Of a stretch of 64,000 nt of DNA, positions 61,174 through 64,000 are shown piece by piece. Made by a program: the position numbers and the translations under genes. Below the pieces are notes generated by a model. That model did no database searches and was not told the origin of the DNA. It was given only the letters and a program-made list of their open reading frames with translations. Each line of letters opens with the position of its first letter. The stretch's first letter is position 1. The DNA comes from Chaunax sp. Z400 (taxonomy: Eukaryota > Chordata > Actinopteri > Lophiiformes > Chaunacidae): positions 3,119,001 to 3,183,000 of the forward strand of contig CM075186.1 of NCBI GenBank assembly GCA_037577475.1. Direction: 5' to 3'.

Positions 61174-61216
61174 GCACACACACACACGTATACACACACA
61201 CACACACACACACACG

Positions 61217-61253
<37 letters not shown>

Positions 61254-61270
61254 ATATACACACACACACA
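61174..61270. repeat. compound (CA)n microsatellite
   Basis: CA runs separated by GTATA and GTTTA interruptions; three blocks. Confidence 0.95.
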
Positions 61271-62002
61271 TCTAGCTGTGCCAGGGATGTCAACATCGTG
61301 CCAGAGTGAGACAACCCTTCCTCAACATTCCACTCGGGAAGTGGTGTAAGGCTGATAACGAGCAAATGGGAAGGGGGGAGCAGTGTGTAGGGGAGTGTGC
61401 ACATGCGTTTGTGTCTGTGTGCACATCAGCCATAAAATCTTGGCTTAGCAGCACAAGCGGCCAAGCTGAGGCTAATTACAGTCATAACAACCAGGAAGTG
61501 TGAGGTTTGTTGTGTTTGTGGATCTGAACATGAAATTAGAGGTGTTATCTCAGACCCTCAGGTCCCCCGGTTGCCATTTAAAAAAAAAATTGCTCCCTGC
61601 TGAAAAACTGAGGTCAAAGGTCAAGCAGTGGAACTACAGCTGTGGAGCTGGTAGCCGTCTTCATGGAGGGCACTTAAGTGAGCGTGAGGAGACAGTCTGA
61701 AGGCAGTGACAGCCCCCATTTTCATGTTCAAAAACTAACATGAAGATGACATCTCAGACTGTTCAGCAATTGGCATAGCTTTGTAAGCTGGGAAAATTCC
61801 AACAGCAAATGGCCCCAATAAGTGAAGTGTGATATAGAAGAGATTAATGAAGAAGTCAGCTCTTTCATCGGCATGGTCCCAGTTCTAATAAGTATAAGTC
61901 TAATAAGTTGGGAGTTGGTGGAGACCAAACAGGAGCTAAAAAGGAGAATCAACATTGAGGCCACAAATGAATGCTAATGTTTGCTTATGATGCTATAGCT
62001 GT

Positions 62003-62461
62003 GTTTCCACTATGTGGTGCCGGTTCTACTCACCTTTTTTGGTTTTCCATCAGGTAAAAGTACCTGATACCTACTTTTTTATCATCTCTGTTGAAGATTA
62101 GACCACCGATTAGTCAGAGAGAACAGTCAGTACGTCATCAATGCCTGGCACGCTCGGAATATCCTGCAAAGCACAAACCCATGGTTGCCTTTTTTAAACA
62201 GCCAAGCTACTTTTTTTTTTACCTCCACCAAGGAGGTTATGTGATCCGTTCGGTTTGTTTGTTTCATGCAAAAACTAGTGGATGGATGCTATATTGAGGA
62301 GGATCAGAGGTGAGGTGTGTGTCACATTGAAGATTACGCCACGTAATGTTTTGCATGGCGTCACCAGCTACACTGAGGCGGTACCATCGCCTTATGGAAA
62401 ACGACCTTCCGACACCAAAGCCGAGTCCAGACGAGTAGAGCCGGTACCGCGTGGTGGAAAC
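62003..62461. mobile_element. MITE-like element with 29-bp terminal inverted repeats
   Basis: The left end 62003-62031 and the reverse complement of 62433-62461 agree at 24 of 29 positions (GTTTCCAC...CTACTC); all five differences are transitions, as expected for CpG decay. Inside, CCACCAAGGAGGTTATGTGA (about 62224) looks like the start of a second, nested fish repeat. No coding capacity, hence non-autonomous. Confidence 0.75.
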
Positions 62462-62481
62462 GCATTACGTGGAAACTGTAT

Positions 62482-62503
62482 TTAGGGTTAGGGTTAGGGT
62501 TAG
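62482..62503 (+). repeat. short interstitial TTAGGG repeat
   Basis: Three TTAGGG units plus TTAG, 20 bp beyond the right end of the MITE-like element. Confidence 0.9.
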
Positions 62504-63004
62504 CTTATATTTTCTAATGACAAAAAAAGCGTGTTTTTCAGCAGATACGAAATAATTGAAAATAAAATAAATTCAAAAAAATCCCTTGACTGTGCTATGA
62601 GGTAAATGATGACATCCAGTGCCTCTCCTTACTGTTGCTGTGGGTGGTGCGGAGGTCTCATTCACCCATGGGTGGCTGCAGGAGAGTAAAAGGCCCTCCA
62701 TGTTTTTCTTTCTGCAGCCTGTCAGTCTGTGCTTCATTAACTGTCAATCTGTCCCTGCACTTGTGTTGTTCCTCTGTCCCTTTTACGCCTCATTGCTCTG
62801 CTCTTCACCATGTCATCCTTCCATTTCTCGCTCACTCATCTCTTGGTACACTCTCGCACACTCGTTTTTTGTTTCTCTCATTTAAAAAAAAAAATCTCTC
62901 ATCCCGGGTTTTACGCGCCTTGTTAGCGCTAACATCAGCAGGCCAAGGTTTAGCTGCATTAAAGTGTCTGTATAAAGTCCCTCCTCACCCCCCACCCCCA
63001 CTCC

Positions 63005-63022
63005 ACACACACACACACACAC
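63005..63022. repeat. short (CA)n microsatellite
   Basis: Nine CA units; another imperfect CA tract lies at 63176-63206. Confidence 0.85.
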
Positions 63023-64000
63023 TTTCTTCCCACAATCCCCTCTGCCTCTCTGCCTAACCGACCGACGCAGAGTTTCCTGGCCCCGGTTCAGGAAATTGCC
63101 ACTCCAAAGAAGGAGGAGGAAAAGGAGGAGGATGGAAACTTAGAGATGGCTGCTGTGCCTTGGATACAATAATAAAACACACACACACACACAGAGACAC
63201 ACACTTACTCATGTGCACATTCAGAGAGAGAAAAAGAGAAATGGACACACTGGCTGCTTTTGTAATCAGGCAAGCTGTCTGGATATCTCTGTTATCAGGA
63301 GTTAGTGTGGGAAAATTAAGACAATCAAATGAAACAGGGAAGGAGAGCGAATTCCTGATCTTCTTCCATTGATTTCTCCCTCTAGCCCTTTTCAGACAGT
63401 TCTGTATAATTGCTGGTTTCAGCTTTGGCATTACAGCATACATGTGTCTCTTCATCATACATGTTCTTTAAAAGCCCTGGATGCTTATGGATGTAGAGCT
63501 CCAATTTTGAGTGCAACATTTGGCCCCTGGTGCATGAGAGGGAGCCGTATAGCACTGCTGGAGATGATCTCTCTCACAGACAGGGTTTATACTCAAGGGG
63601 TAAACGAGGAAGGTTTGTAACAGAAAGGCTTCTCTTTTGTTTTATCAACCCAGACATCACTAATGTCCCTGTTTATTAGTTATAATGTGGAATTCTGCTG
63701 CCTATTAACCTGCAGTCTCACAGTGAAGAACCATTAAAGATGAAGAGATGGCTTTCAGAGCTCTTTTCATCATTTACATGACGTCCATCCCTCTGTCCCT
63801 TCTTTCTTTTTTCCTCTTTTCAAACATCTCTTTCACTCTCACCTGTCCGTTATGTCATTTTCCTTTCCTGCTTCCCTTTATTACCGGTCCCACTTTCTCT
63901 CCTCTCCTTCATTCTCTCCAATACCTTCCTTCTCGTGATCGTGAGGTCCTCAGCGGTGAAAGAAGGCTCGCGTTTTTCCTCTCTGGTGTTCCTGAGTTCT

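Larger units (their letters stand above)
40340..64000. other. gene-free region upstream of cav2
   Basis: About 23.7 kb in which I recognise no exon. By synteny tes should lie upstream of cav2, but no cysteine/histidine-rich LIM exon was found on either strand, so it probably begins beyond 64000. Contents: microsatellites, two MITE-like elements, LINE-tail-like sequences, a dispersed repeat pair and one 200-codon open frame. A moderately GC-rich block at 42830-43010 contains no recognised protein. Confidence 0.6.

Noticed and set aside
62619..63458. Overlapping frames of 88-140 codons near the end of the window as tes exons
   Set aside because: They lack the paired Cys/His pattern of LIM domains and run through CA microsatellites and pyrimidine-rich tracts.

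Overview
The window is vertebrate nuclear DNA, almost certainly from a ray-finned (teleost) fish. It holds three intron-containing genes, all on the minus strand, in long AT-rich non-coding DNA full of microsatellites and decayed transposons of types common in teleosts. The gene order is the vertebrate-conserved MET-CAV1-CAV2 block (human: TES-CAV2-CAV1-MET-CAPZA2), read here from the opposite strand.

Layout. Positions 1-7264 are met intron 2; I found no exon 3 there. 7265-8464 is the first coding exon of met (HGF receptor): 400 codons with signal peptide, the N-terminal Sema domain and the furin site. A CpG-rich block at 9936-10340 ends in a good splice donor and is the best candidate for the non-coding first exon of met. 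10345-20570 is intergenic, with Tc1-like and SINE-like remnants. 20575-32009 is cav1: a probable 3'UTR, three coding exons (36, 168 and 345 bp) encoding 182 residues, and a TATA-like site upstream. Its 7.8-kb intron 2 carries a roughly 800-bp GATA/GACA array and a CpG-rich block next to exon 2. 32010-36680 is intergenic. 36682-40219 is cav2: a probable 3'UTR and three coding exons (150, 188 and 151 bp) encoding 162 residues, with a GC box upstream. 40220-64000 holds no gene I can support. tes is expected upstream of cav2 by synteny but no LIM-domain exon is visible, so it probably lies beyond 64000.

Biology. Caveolin-1 and caveolin-2 are hairpin-inserted membrane proteins that co-assemble; caveolin-1 drives formation of caveolae. 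Met is the receptor tyrosine kinase for hepatocyte growth factor. They are neighbours by ancient synteny rather than as an operon, and each has its own promoter region.

No new multi-gene system is apparent. The most notable non-genic signals are: the GATA/GACA array with a 64-bp higher-order repeat; a 17-bp minisatellite expanded in one of two copies of a dispersed repeat; a perfect 20-bp inverted repeat; two MITE-like elements with terminal inverted repeats; a cluster of TGCGTAAA octamers in cav1 intron 1; a pair of TCACATGTGA sites in cav1 intron 2; and GC-rich islands inside met intron 2 and cav1 intron 2. All identifications come from reading the sequence and remembered family features; no database search was run.
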